Positions 12,133 through 22,082 of a DNA stretch of 64,000 bases are shown one piece after another (within the stretch, counting starts at the first letter, position 1; the number at the start of each line of letters is the position of its first letter). This stretch comes from Plenodomus lindquistii (taxonomy: Eukaryota; Ascomycota; Dothideomycetes; Pleosporales; Leptosphaeriaceae). The stretch lies in NCBI GenBank assembly GCA_025504975.1, contig JANUWI010000005.1, positions 744,001 through 808,000 of the forward strand. The letters are read 5' to 3'. Under the pieces are notes generated by a model. It was given only the letters and a program-made list of their open reading frames with translations, searched no databases and was not told the origin of the DNA. Both the position numbers and the translations under genes were made by a program.

Positions 12133-13209
12133 TCAATACCTCCCCCCGCCCTCCCCACAAATACTCCCAAACACCTCCTCCGTATGCCTCCACACCTCCC
12201 CCTCCCTCCCTTCCTCCCTCATCCTTCTCGCCACCCCCCGATCCGGAAAAACCTCCCCATTCCAATTCACCAAATAACTCCCACTCCCCATTTCGCCATC
12301 ACTCCCCACCGCCACCCCGGCCTTTGCCCCCTCATTCCTCGCAGGAAAACAACCAGCAGTAGCAGCATATAAATGCCTCTCACCACTCTCCACCTGCGGC
12401 ACGGTCACCCAGCGGCCCAGCAGCGCGAACAGTTTTTTGACGAGGGGCGCCCACCAGCCTTGGAGGTTGCGCATGAGGCCTGTGTCTACGACGGAGGGGT
12501 AGGCGTGGATGTATGATGTTGATGGGTTTTCACGCGAGAAGTGGTGGAAGAGCAGGTTGTGCATTGCCGAGGCGTGGGTGGCGCATGCGCGGAGAGAGAA
12601 GGTGTGTTTGAGGGAGAGGTCGGTGAAGTTTGGGGCTGTGTGGAGGCCGAGTTGGGGGTCGAGGATGGAGAGGACGCGGGATAGTTGGTGTGGTTGTGGT
12701 TGTGGTTGTGTTTGTGTTGATGTGTCGGTGGTTGTGGTGGTGGTGGGTTGGGGAAGAGATGCGGCAGTAAGAAGCGGTTGGAGATTCGTAATAAATCGCA
12801 TGCGTGTGTAGTAATGTAATGCGAGTTTCCTGTCCAACCCTTCTTTCGTCTCATCCCTCCCCTTCATGGTGAGGTAGCCACATGTCATGAATAGCAAGTT
12901 TACTTTTTCTTCTTTTTTGCTTATTGCGGCGCATACTTCGTCGACGTTTCGCAGGAGGGAAATGTCGTTTTGCAGGAATGTGACGCGTGAGGAGGGGTTG
13001 ATGGCGCGGATCTCGTCGGTGCAAGAGGCAGCTGCGGATGCGTCGCGGCCGATGAGGTAGATGTGCGGGGTGATGGTGTTGCGGGCGAGTTCTCGGGCGG
13101 TGAAGAAGCCGATGCCGGAGGTGCCGCCGACGAAGATGGCGGTCAGGTTTGGGGGGAGGGTGGAGGAGAGGGTGGAGTTGTGGGCGCGGACTTTGGGGAG
13201 GGGGACCAT
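12133..13209 (-). CDS. Divergent short-chain dehydrogenase/reductase
   Basis: Single-exon gene of 358 codons. The Rossmann motif GGTSGIG (about 28-34) and IGRD after the second strand mark an NAD(P)-binding SDR, and the later NLLFMTCGYL corresponds to the NNAG strand. The usual YxxxK catalytic pair is absent. The equivalent segment reads ACATHASAMHNLL, as in a divergent fungal SDR subfamily I recall, so an ordinary dehydrogenase mechanism should not be assumed. A Thr/Gln/Pro repeat tract (about residues 150-170), encoded by a TTG-rich simple repeat at 12690-12745, interrupts the fold. The C-terminal 100 residues are Gly/Glu/Arg-rich. The substrate is unknown. Confidence 0.78.
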   Translation of the reverse strand: MVPLPKVRAHNSTLSSTLPPNLTAIFVGGTSGIGFFTARELARNTITPHIYLIGRDASAAASCTDEIRAINPSSRVTFLQNDISLLRNVDEVCAAISKKEEKVNLLFMTCGYLTMKGRDETKEGLDRKLALHYYTRMRFITNLQPLLTAASLPQPTTTTTTDTSTQTQPQPQPHQLSRVLSILDPQLGLHTAPNFTDLSLKHTFSLRACATHASAMHNLLFHHFSRENPSTSYIHAYPSVVDTGLMRNLQGWWAPLVKKLFALLGRWVTVPQVESGERHLYAATAGCFPARNEGAKAGVAVGSDGEMGSGSYLVNWNGEVFPDRGVARRMREEGREGEVWRHTEEVFGSICGEGGGRY

Positions 13210-13867
13210 TTTGATGAGGAAATGTCGTGGTAGGCCTGGTTGGATGGGGAGATGTATGAGCAGTGGTATGAAAACAGAACTTGAATGTTAGTGTTGATAA
13301 TGCGAAGAGCGGGTTGAGGATAAGATATATACTGTGGCTGCGTGCTGGCAGGTGTTGAGCGTCGGGGTTAAGAGCCGGGTTTCGTCCGTTGAACCCACGG
13401 AGTAGGAAGGAGGATTGCAGTGCTGAATGTGGTCTGAGAAGGAAATTGGTAATCTTCTTGATTGATGGTTTTGTTCCTGGGATTTGTTAATTCACATGTC
13501 TCGACGATGTGATGGCGAAGAACCTTGGGACAGAAGAGAAGCCCTTGTTACCTGATACTTGGAAAGCACTAAATTCTTCGTCGCTTGTGTTTATATGGTA
13601 AGGTCATACGCAAGCATCAAGTATTTGGTGCCTGTCTCGCAGAAATTCAAAACAGACACCGACTGCGTTTGATGTATGTGTGCGAGGAGCTGGCAAGCAT
13701 GTTAAGTGCAGGAGTAAGTCCATCTCAAAGTGGTTCAATCCCCCGAGTCCTCCGGAAATCGCGCTAGTCTCCACCAGACCCTCCTACTCCCCCCCTCTAT
13801 CCTCGCAATCCGCAACGATGACTCGAGCAGTCTCCAAGGCCTCATATTCTTCGCAAACCCCGAAAAC
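13210..13867. other. Divergent promoter region between SDR and Yae1 genes
   Basis: The two neighbours are transcribed away from each other. An ATG at 13730 is in frame with Yae1 but would add 46 residues unlike the family, so this stretch is treated as leader. No other gene is seen. Confidence 0.45.
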
Positions 13868-14497
13868 ATGAACGCCCTCGGTGACATGTCACCTCCGCTG
13901 GGACCAACGCAACTCGCAGCCGGCCATGCACCCCCCACACCACCACACGAGAACCCTCTCGATGACATCTACGGCTCTGCGCCTTCGTCACCTGCCCTCA
14001 ACGCCCTAGGCTCGCAAGGCCGCACACACGAGATTCTCTCCGATCTACCCTCCCGCCAACGCGCCCTAGACACGGACGCCTACCGCGAAGGCCTCTCCAA
14101 CAGCAAAGGCAAATACGTGCAAGAAGGCTTTGACGAAGGCTACACACTCGGCGCAAACCTCGGTCTACGCGTGGGTTACATTCTCGGCGTCCTGCAGGGC
14201 TTCGTTGCTGCATGGAAAGGGCATGACGATGCAGTGTACAAAGAGACCAGTGCATTACACGAGGCTGCGCAACAGGAGTTGACACTGCAAGAGCTGTTTG
14301 GCAAGGAGTGGATTGATGAGGAGGGCATTTGGAAGTGGAGTGTCAAGGGCGTGGAGGAAGATCCCACGTTGAGGGAGGTGGCAGAGCAACATCCTGTTGT
14401 TAAGAAGTGGAACGGGACTATTGAAGACTTGGCTGCACGGTGGGGTGTCGATTTGAAGGCTGTGGAGAATGCGCAAGAGGAGCAGGAGGAGTCGTGA
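13868..14497 (+). CDS. YAE1: Yae1-like protein (deca-GX3 domain)
   Basis: Single exon, 209 residues from the ATG at 13868. In yeast, Yae1 with Lto1 is an adaptor that brings Rli1/ABCE1 to the cytosolic Fe-S assembly targeting complex, which supports ribosome function. The conserved core is YREGLSNSKGKYVQEGFDEG followed by YTLGANLGLRVGYILGVLQG, a series of glycines spaced by three residues, as expected of the Yae1_N family. The short motif DDIYGSAPSSP before it is also typical of fungal members. The C-terminal half is helical and Glu-rich. An upstream in-frame ATG at 13730 is possible, but the extra sequence does not look conserved. Confidence 0.85.
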   Translation: MNALGDMSPPLGPTQLAAGHAPPTPPHENPLDDIYGSAPSSPALNALGSQGRTHEILSDLPSRQRALDTDAYREGLSNSKGKYVQEGFDEGYTLGANLGLRVGYILGVLQGFVAAWKGHDDAVYKETSALHEAAQQELTLQELFGKEWIDEEGIWKWSVKGVEEDPTLREVAEQHPVVKKWNGTIEDLAARWGVDLKAVENAQEEQEES

Positions 14498-15137
14498 AGA
14501 AGGGCAGGCTTGAGGAGACTTTCATCTCTGATGATGCGAGACGTACAATGCCTTCCATACTGGTTGGTCTGTCGAAATTCAAAGGCAAGCGGCGCCTTTG
14601 GTATGGACGGCGATACAAAGGCAACCCTTCAAAAGAGCCTAATGCTCTGGAATGCGAGCTGTCCCAGAAGACCGGGGCTTCAAAGATCCCGGTGCCTTGT
14701 GAAGGTCCATTGCAGCTTTGATCCATCACTCCTAGGAAGGCCTCATGCTAGAGTCGACGAAAATGGCGGACAGTTGTTTCAACGACTCGAATGGAGGACA
14801 CATGGTGGGGCAACGAAGGCATAACGTAGAGAGGAGTGCGCATACCTTTGTCGCAATTGCAGTCAGAGTCAGAAAACACAAATTCTGGTCGACATGAGGT
14901 TTTTGATGCAAAAGATTCCAACGGCTGTCTCAAAAACTGTCAAGACTGTAATCATGATTTCGTGAACACAATCGGAACAATTTGTAAGCCACTGTACGGG
15001 TGTGCACGGGCATGACTCGGCCACGGTAATGCGATGCCGTCATGACCTTTGGCCGCGATAAACTAAACTAATTCCACGCCCGCCTTCATGACTGCCTGCA
15101 CTGCGTTGATGCTGTTCTCGCCTCCCCCAAGACCGCC
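14498..15137. other. Intergenic region
   Basis: About 640 bp between two + strand genes: the 3' region of Yae1 and the promoter of the ABC1-family gene. Only short chance ORFs were seen. Confidence 0.5.
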
Positions 15138-17159
15138 ATGATCCATGGCTTGTCTGCTCTCCGCAGAGCGCCCGCACAATATGCCTCTGCGCGACTGCTG
15201 ACGTCGATTTGCATTGCGCATCCCCGCCTACACCATACGCCGCCGCTCGTTCGCCGCCTGCAGTCGCAAGCATGGGAACCCCTTCGACCTCCAAACCCCG
15301 CAGATCTGCCCAAGCCCCGAGTGCGCAAGATCAAACCGCCTTTTACGAAACGGACATGGGTGCGCCGCCTTGCTGTCATCTCTGCGCTTCTTGGTGCAGG
15401 CGTGTTGATTGACAAGCAATTCTACGCCTCGTCCATCACACGCAGTCTGCGCACATTCAAGACTGGTCTCTTGATCGGAATCGACTACAAAATCAACTTT
15501 CGCCCACACCCTCCACTTGCAGATAGCATCGAAGCGCTTCATCTCCGCAATGCGCAAAGGATATTCGAGTTGTTGCGCTACAATGGTGGATTGTACCTGA
15601 AGATTGGCCAGGCAATTGCCATGCAGAGCGCAATCCTACCGCCAGAGTTCCAGAGAATGTTTGCTACCATGTTCGACGATGCGCCGCAGAACGAGTGGTG
15701 GGAGGTTGAGCAGGTCATACGCGAAGACTTTGGCAAGAGTGTTGAGGAAGTCTTTGGTGTCGGCTTCACACTGGATGAGAGTGGCGAGAAGGGTATCATG
15801 GAGAAGACTGCAAGAGCCAGTGCAAGTGTGGCGCAAGTACATTGGGCGAGACTGGCAGATGGACGGGAGGTCGCTATCAAGATCCAGAAGCGAGAGATTG
15901 CGCAACAAGTCGGCTGGGATCTTTGGGCCTTCAAGGTCGTGTCAAAGGCATACACATGGTGGTTCGAGATTCCGGTCTACACACTGGTACCATATGTCTC
16001 AGAGCGTCTGATGCTGGAGACGGATTTTGTCAATGAGGCGAACAATGCCGAGGAGATGAAGCAGTTGGTAGCTAGCGAGAGCAGGCTCAACGGGAGGGTC
16101 TACATCCCGGCTGTCTACAGAGAGCTTTCCAGCAAACGAGTCATGACTGCAGAATGGATCGAAGGCGTGCGACTATGGGACAAAGAAGGCATCACGAACA
16201 AGTGGCAAGGTGGCTGGCGAACAGGTAGCCCAGGCGCAGGTGGAAGGAAACTCCCACCCATCCCACGAGGCAGCGCGAAAGTTGACACCCATGCGCCCGA
16301 AGATGCCACCAAGCACGACTTCTTCAAGCCCGACCGCAACGCCTGGCGCGGCAACGATGGCAAAGGTGGCCTCGGTGTCTCCCTCAAGACCACCATGAAC
16401 ACCATTGTCGACCTCTTCTCCGCACAAATGTTCCTTTGGGGCTCCGTCCACTGCGACCCCCACCCAGGCAACATCTTCATCCGCCGCCTCCCCAACGGCG
16501 ACCCAGAAGTTGTCCTCATCGATCACGGCCTCTACATCCGCATGGACCCCAACTTCCGCCACCAATACTCGCTCTTCTGGAAATCGCTCCTCGCATTCGA
16601 CAACGCCACAATCGAAGACATCGTCACTGGTTGGGGCGTCAAACACGCCGACATCTTCGCCTCCGCCACGCTCATGCGGCCCTACCAGGGCGGAGACAAC
16701 AGCGTAATGGCCGAGTTGAAAAAGGAAAGCAAAGGCAAAGACCAAGCCGAACGCGCCTTCGAAATGCAAGCCAAAGGTCGCGACGCCATCAAACTCATTC
16801 TCGGCGACGACGCCAAATTCCCCCGTGAACTCCTCTTCATCGGTCGCAATCTGCGTATTGTACAGGGAAACAACCAGTTCCTCGGCTCGCCAGTCAATCG
16901 CATCAAAATCACGGGTCTCTGGGCTTCTCGCTCGCTCATCGAGTCCAAGGATCTGGGTGTGGGTGAGCGCTGGGCTAACTGGGTGAAGCACTTGCGCTTC
17001 AGATGTGTACTAGCGCTCAGTGATGTGGTGTTCTTCTGGAGTAAAGTTAGACAGTGGGTTGGTGTTGGTGGGGGCATGGAGGATGATATTGAGGCGAGGA
17101 TGAAGGTCATGGCAAAGGATTTTGGCGTGGAGCTTAATCATGGGATTTTTGAAGGTTAA
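15138..17159 (+). CDS. Mitochondrial ABC1/UbiB family atypical kinase, Mcp2/Cqd2-like
   Basis: Single exon, 673 residues. The N terminus is Arg/Ala-rich without acidic residues for about 50 residues, as in a mitochondrial presequence, and a membrane segment follows (about 76-91). UbiB-type motifs are clear: KIGQ at 155-158, an Ala-rich loop ARASASVAQVHWARL in place of the Gly-rich loop, LETDFVNEANN, HCDPHPGN at 438-445 and LIDHG near 460-464. In yeast, the Mcp2/Cqd2 branch sits in the inner membrane and influences coenzyme Q distribution and lipid homeostasis. Assignment to that branch, and not to Coq8, rests on the overall sequence flavour and is less sure than the family. The region about 365-400 is a Gly/Pro-rich insertion. 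Confidence 0.86.
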   Translation: MIHGLSALRRAPAQYASARLLTSICIAHPRLHHTPPLVRRLQSQAWEPLRPPNPADLPKPRVRKIKPPFTKRTWVRRLAVISALLGAGVLIDKQFYASSITRSLRTFKTGLLIGIDYKINFRPHPPLADSIEALHLRNAQRIFELLRYNGGLYLKIGQAIAMQSAILPPEFQRMFATMFDDAPQNEWWEVEQVIREDFGKSVEEVFGVGFTLDESGEKGIMEKTARASASVAQVHWARLADGREVAIKIQKREIAQQVGWDLWAFKVVSKAYTWWFEIPVYTLVPYVSERLMLETDFVNEANNAEEMKQLVASESRLNGRVYIPAVYRELSSKRVMTAEWIEGVRLWDKEGITNKWQGGWRTGSPGAGGRKLPPIPRGSAKVDTHAPEDATKHDFFKPDRNAWRGNDGKGGLGVSLKTTMNTIVDLFSAQMFLWGSVHCDPHPGNIFIRRLPNGDPEVVLIDHGLYIRMDPNFRHQYSLFWKSLLAFDNATIEDIVTGWGVKHADIFASATLMRPYQGGDNSVMAELKKESKGKDQAERAFEMQAKGRDAIKLILGDDAKFPRELLFIGRNLRIVQGNNQFLGSPVNRIKITGLWASRSLIESKDLGVGERWANWVKHLRFRCVLALSDVVFFWSKVRQWVGVGGGMEDDIEARMKVMAKDFGVELNHGIFEG

Positions 17160-17626
17160 TGGAGGGGTTGGATGAGGGTTTTGGGCGGTTTCGGATGAGG
17201 TGTACGGATGTATGACAGAGATTCCTCTCCTAGATATGTAATGATATGTACGAGCATGCACTTAGAATTTTGATTCTCTTCCTTCATTCAAGGGATAGCC
17301 TCGCGGAGACAAGGTTGAGTAGGTATCTGGGTGAGGTGCACATGGAGCCTTGGAGGGATACGAGAAACATGGTGAATCGTTGAGGCATGGAGTGTAGGCC
17401 GTGGTAAGCCATGGAGACATAAGTCTCAGAGATTGCCGACTGGTCCCAGGCTTTGGAATAAGACATTTGCGAAACATGGACGATATCTTCGAGTCCCTGT
17501 ACATGTATGTTCCAACACTCTCACATCCACATGTTTCATTCCTTCAAGACATTTCCTCACAGCTTAAACAAAACATAACTATAAATATCGCCATCCTTCC
17601 TGTGTGCAAACTTCAGAACACAAAAC

Positions 17627-17683
<57 letters not shown>

Positions 17684-17758
17684 TCTTCCAAGACTCGCGA
17701 ATACAACCACAACCACAATCACCAACCATCCCTACCACTGCAACACCACATCACCAAA
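17160..17758. other. Intergenic region with microsatellite
   Basis: About 600 bp without a supported gene. It contains the (AC)n tract described separately and then a CAACCACAA-rich leader ahead of the small gene at 17759. Confidence 0.5.
17631..17681. repeat. (AC)25 microsatellite
   Basis: An uninterrupted AC dinucleotide tract of about 51 bp, ending 77 bp before the ATG of the small ORF at 17759. It probably lies in the promoter or leader, so length changes could affect expression. That effect is inference. Confidence 0.97.
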
Positions 17759-18121
17759 ATGCCGCCCTCCAAAACCTCCCCCTGCACCCGCAACATCTGC
17801 CGCTGGACTCGCAAACAAACATATCTAATCAAAGACTGCAGAAACACCGACGACGAATTCTGCCCCCGCTCCTTCACGCCCTGGCACGACGGAGACCGTA
17901 GATTAGAGCATGCCTTTTATTATCCCGTTCCAGCGTACTTCTCGGGCGTGCAGCACTGTATGGATGTTTGGGAGTGGGGTGCGCAGGAGTATGGGTATGA
18001 TTTCGATGAGGGGGGTTGGGCGGATGGAGATGATGGTGATAGTGATAGTATGGAAGGGTATGTTGGGGAGAGTGAGGAGGAGGATTATGATTTTGGGTGG
18101 TTGCCTGGGGTGGGGTTTTAG
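17759..18121 (+). CDS. Small acidic hypothetical protein
   Basis: Single exon, 120 residues. The N-terminal half has four Cys (positions about 9, 14, 27 and 35) and the aromatic motif HAFYYPVPAYFSGVQHC with a fifth. The C-terminal third is almost all Asp, Glu, Gly and Tyr. There is no signal peptide or membrane span. The ATG follows a CACCAAAATG context. I do not recognise the family. The codon pattern changes from C-rich in the first half to G/T-rich in the second half, as also seen in other genes of this window. Confidence 0.5.
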   Translation: MPPSKTSPCTRNICRWTRKQTYLIKDCRNTDDEFCPRSFTPWHDGDRRLEHAFYYPVPAYFSGVQHCMDVWEWGAQEYGYDFDEGGWADGDDGDSDSMEGYVGESEEEDYDFGWLPGVGF

Positions 18122-18173
18122 TGTGGTGAGTGTAAGGAAAGGTGGTGGGGGGTTATGAGGCAATGTGGTGGAT

Positions 18174-18560
18174 TTAAGACATATCCTTGCCCCACACAAT
18201 CACCTGCGCTTGCGAACGTGTATACCTGCGACCTTGTATGAAGGAGAGCGATTTCTCATGTGCACAGCGGACGGATGTGGTAACAAAGGGAGTCAGATCG
18301 CACCCTCGAAATAGTCGAAGGTTCTGGGAGCCGCACAGGCGTATGGGCAGAACAAGGGGGGTTGGCTTATACGAACCCTGTTCTGTGGCGCTATGGCTGT
18401 TCTGAATGTTAAATGCGGAGCTTGAGTATTGGCTGATTGGCACTTGCGTTGTGATGTGGTTGTTGAGACTCCAGTACTGGCTGCGTTCGTGACGTCGGAT
18501 GACGTGAATGTCAGAAAGAAGGCAGGTAGCACTTAGGATGCCTAGGAGGTTGGGAGGCAT
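18174..18560 (-). CDS. Possible small secreted protein
   Basis: A 128-residue ORF starting at the ATG on 18560 with a signal-peptide-like start (MPPNLLGILSATCLLSDIHV). It contains four Cys and no known domain. An overlapping - strand frame (18293-18532) is also open, so a spliced form is possible. Support is weak: only the hydrophobic N terminus, the position between a paralogue pair and a small gene, and a plausible length for a fungal secreted protein. Confidence 0.28.
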   Translation of the reverse strand: MPPNLLGILSATCLLSDIHVIRRHERSQYWSLNNHITTQVPISQYSSSAFNIQNSHSATEQGSYKPTPLVLPIRLCGSQNLRLFRGCDLTPFVTTSVRCAHEKSLSFIQGRRYTRSQAQVIVWGKDMS

Positions 18561-18814
18561 CGTGGTGGGTTTAATCTGGTGTTTTGGTATTTTGGGGTGG
18601 TGTGTTAAAGTGTGAGAACATAGTAGTAAAGCTAGTGAGGTGTGCATAAGAGTCCTTTTCAAAGTTTTGCTTGATAATCGCAGACTGGTTGGTGCTATCT
18701 TGACTACGTGCGTTGCAGATACCGTGCATACCCATGCCGGGTAATCCTTCTCCACCCATGTAATGACCTCCGTCTTTCCAACTGAAGTCGCAGACGTGTT
18801 ATCATACCGTACGA

Positions 18815-19805
18815 TTACATACCCTCGCAAGGCGCGTAACTGGTCTGGCAGTTCCCAAGACACTCACAAACCTTGAAGTACGCCCCGTGTCTCCTCTCAT
18901 AGATTCTGATTCCCAAGTACTCAAACACAGTTGGGACGTATCTCTGACCTTCGCGAAAAGGCGCAACTAGTCTCATCTCGAGAAGAAGATTCCGCAACAG
19001 TTGCAGCTTCTCGCCTCCACTGCCTTGCCTGATATCCACGCCCTCTGGCCCATCTTTAAGCATTGATCTGCTCTTTTCGAGCGCCCCGGGTTTGAGTTTC
19101 AATTCGATAGTAAACTGAGCGTAGGGAAGGTCATATAGGTGCATTCCATAGGTATTACTGAATGCATCTTTTGGCCCAGGAATGGTAATCGAGTCGAAGT
19201 CAGCGATGTAATCGTGCCATTTCTGGCTTGATCGAATCTTATAAAGCAGATGATTTAGCTCCGCGGCTCCGACGTCAAGTATCATTTCTTGGCCTTTGTA
19301 TGCTATCTTGATATCAGGACACTTCTGCAAGAGGCAAGTAAGCCATTTTAAGTCGATCTCGGGATCTCCATATTGCAAGCTCCGTCCATAGATGGTAGCA
19401 GCAATGTGACATTTGTAACTGCACATGATCTCCGCCGTGTCGTCAGGGAAGAATGTCTCGAGGAAGGGCTAAACGCGATGATAGAGGAGCTCGTGAGTCC
19501 CCTGCTGAAAGTAGAGCGGTCTGTACTCTGCTCGAATGGTGCGACACGACGAGCTAAGAGCAATCGCGGCCGACAAGGAAGACCACTCGGCACGGTGATA
19601 CTCATAGATTAGATTGCGAAGCTCTGTAGTCTCGTCAGCGCTTTTACTACATTCAACGGATTAATTGATCTCACATACCTCCTGATAGACTGAGAAAACC
19701 AACAGTCGACACCGTTGGTGATGGCACGCTTGCCGAAAGTTCAGACTGTCGTGTGGAAGCAAGACCGATAAGGTCAGTGAGCGCATCGCCGATGCTCGAT
19801 ACCAT
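18815..19805 (-). pseudogene. ELRNxIY-family (F-box/DUF7730-like) gene, copy A, with in-frame TAG
   Basis: Reading exons 19805-19679 and 19623-18815 gives about 311 codons. The start is MVSSIGDALTDL, and the splice yields FLSLSGELRNLIYEYH, the usual opening of fungal F-box-like/DUF7730-type proteins. A TAG at 19471-19469 interrupts the frame after HELLYHRV, but the same frame continues as PFLETFFPDDTAEIM and stays open for 218 further codons. It aligns throughout with copy B at 20336-21203: EIRAEYR/TIRAEYR, FDSI, RQGSGG, VPTVF. The intron (55 bp, GTATGT...ACAG) is intact. The simplest view is a young pseudogene. A sequence error or readthrough cannot be excluded. The function is unknown. Confidence 0.6.
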
Positions 19806-20335
19806 TTGGTCAGGGAGCTCGAATCGTAACTTCTTGAAAGAGATAAAAGGACGAACGAGAAAGATGAGAAGCAGGCGAAGTAGGTCATAAAATGGGTCTG
19901 TGGCTACACGTTTGTCAATAACAAACGGAACCTCAGCACAGGACGAGGCTGTTAATAAGCAAACTATTAACTTTGCGGTTACATTTCAGATCTTCAGAGG
20001 CAACTATCGCGTTCTGAAAGTGGCATTTATGATCTTGGCTATACACGTAAAATTTTGGTGCAGCTACACGTCCTGACCCCTGCATGTGTGAAAGGGGTAC
20101 CTCCGACGCTTGTCGACTCGACGCACAAATGACAGTAATATGACGGTTATGCCTAAGATGAATGAATCGAGATCTTCATGATTGCCTATGATATCCGCAA
20201 CAGGGCTATCATGAGTACTGCCCCATGGGACTCTCCCCAATGTCCATGGCCACCATACAACAGAACCCACTCCATCTCATGCCTTCGATATTGAGTCTTT
20301 TCTCGAGTCCCATGCTACCAGCAACCTGCCATTTT
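19806..20335. other. Spacer between the two degenerate paralogues
   Basis: About 530 bp with no ORF of note. It is AT-rich in the part next to copy A. Nothing else is recognised. Confidence 0.5.
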
Positions 20336-21205
20336 CTAGCGTCTAGGCCGGCGCGAGTATTCATTCATGTACACGCCAATGCATTCATAAACTCTAAAGT
20401 ACTCGTCTTCTTTCTTCAACAACATCCTAGCTCCTAGGTTCTGGAACACAGTCGGGACGTTGACGCGAGCAGGGCGGAATGGTTCGACGGGACCCAGAGC
20501 GAGAAGGCGAGTCTGAAGCATTTGCAGCTTCTTCCCTCCGCTTCCTTGTCTGGGATACACAGGCTTTCCCGTTCTCGTCTGGAGTGACTATTGACTCATG
20601 TCAATACCTCCATCAGCAATAACAAACTCGATGCTAAAGCGCCATACATCACCCGGGGAGTGAACATCGGGTCTGCCCTTTTCCGAACCATGAAAAAGGT
20701 CAATCTTAATGGAGTCAAATTCGGTGATGCGGTCGCGCCATTCTTCTTCCGACTCTTTAACGATGCGGAGCAGGTCGTTCAGATCGCGCTTTTGCGCCGG
20801 GGAGATTCGATCTGGGTACAAACCCTCCACCCCAGTGGTGAACCCGATCCTGATGCTTGGCCAATTCAACAAGAATGTCACGAGGTATTTCAGGTCAAGT
20901 GTCGAATCTTTTGGCGTATCGGAAGGTTGGACAATGGCTGTTATTAAGCAGCTATGGCTGCGCATGGCCTGCGGAGTTTCCATAGGAAAGAAGGCTCGAA
21001 GGAAGGAACATAAGCGAGAAGACGGATACCAAAAGTGACGCTTCTGCTGGAAGTACCCGGGCCTGTACTCTGCTCTAATCTCTCGACAAGTGGTGCTGAG
21101 CGCTTTGGCGTTCGCTATAGATGGGTTCTGATCGAGGTGGTACTTGTAAATCCGATTGCGGAGTTCTATTGGTGTCAGTGAGTCGTCGCTAAAACCATCT
21201 ACCAC
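20336..21205 (-). pseudogene. ELRNxIY-family (F-box/DUF7730-like) gene, copy B, with in-frame TAG
   Basis: Tandem paralogue of copy A, about 0.5 kb upstream and in the same orientation. The frame from ELRNRIYKYH is open to a TAG at 20590-20588 and then continues without shift through RQGSGGKKLQMLQTRLL and VPTVFQNLGARML to 20336. The preceding exon (FLSLSG, ending at 21203) is recognisable next to a possible 37-bp intron at 21202-21166. In that frame a TGA precedes it and no ATG is found, while a neighbouring frame has an ATG (MPTRIQAAPTARKK). The 5' end therefore also looks broken by a shift. A short form could start at the ATG on 21205. It is probably not functional. No function is known for the family beyond likely F-box-type adaptor roles. 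Confidence 0.6.
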
Positions 21206-22082
21206 CAGATAGGCTGAGAAAAGCCGGTCCTGGACGCCAGCTCAGGCTCTTTCTTGCGGGCGGTGGGCGCAGCCTGGATCCTGGTCGGCATCTCCCCGCT
21301 CAAATTTAGCTGTGTATTTCGTGAACAGGGCGTCGTATAATCACAATATATAAGGATGGTAAATATAGTACAGAGTGCAGAGTTGCGTTGGGATCGATAG
21401 TTTTGTGAGTCAGCGAGCGTTTGTATTGGGGTGCCGACTAGTGCATCATCGTTGACAACACATAACGGTGAAGGTGAACCGGTGAATTGAGGAGGCCATC
21501 TCAGCTCCGTACTTTCGGTAATCAACGTCAAGAGTTAGTGAACGAACGCATAATCACGACTGCAGTATTACAGTAGTATGTTCGTTGATGCAACTATATG
21601 TCTTTGATCACGATGCCGTGTGGTTGTTGATCGACTTGCCAACCCCAGCAGCGACAGCTTTGCCAGACTTCGCGCCAGCTTGACACGACTTTGTACCACG
21701 CGTGCGGTAAGCCGAGCATGCGACACACGAGAGGAACCATTTGGATGACACTCACCATACCATTGCGATATTCCTGCAATAAACTCCAGTTCAGCAAGTC
21801 AACGGTGCGCGTGGGAAAGATCTTTTATTACTTGTACTTGCACGTCTCTATCATCATCACGCAAAAGGTGGCACAAAGTTTGTCAAATCAAGCGGTTCTT
21901 AATTCAATCTACAAAGCAAAGACTGTATCCAGATCAGGCATCGTAGTGGGTCCTGTACGGGTACTCACACGGCCTTTTTCAAAAAGGAAAAGGGGGGATG
22001 GCGCACTTGATTGTAAGCTCCTCAAAAACACCCTGAAACGCCGTAAAACAAACGCCCTACTCTACAAACACTATGCAGAAGA
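21206..22082. other. Intergenic region containing a stray exon fragment
   Basis: About 880 bp. It holds the broken first exon of copy B (around 21203-21290) and a 57-bp copy of coding sequence from the BCAS3-like gene (21623-21679, listed separately). No intact gene was seen. Confidence 0.55.
21623..21679. repeat. 57-bp ectopic copy of a BCAS3-like exon segment
   Basis: Positions 21623-21679 match 27674-27730 at 55 of 57 bases, in the same window orientation, and both differences are transitions. At 27674-27730 the segment lies inside the coding region of the BCAS3-like gene and encodes (on the - strand) a Gly/Ala/Lys-rich piece. Similarity stops sharply on both sides. Here it is not in a gene. 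Confidence 0.95.

Noticed and set aside
13725..13740. GGTTCAATCCC-like T-loop of a tRNA
   Set aside because: No matching T-stem, anticodon arm or acceptor stem could be folded around it.
16173..16991. 272-codon - strand ORF
   Set aside because: It is the antisense shadow of the ABC1/UbiB gene; GC-rich third positions keep the opposite frame open.
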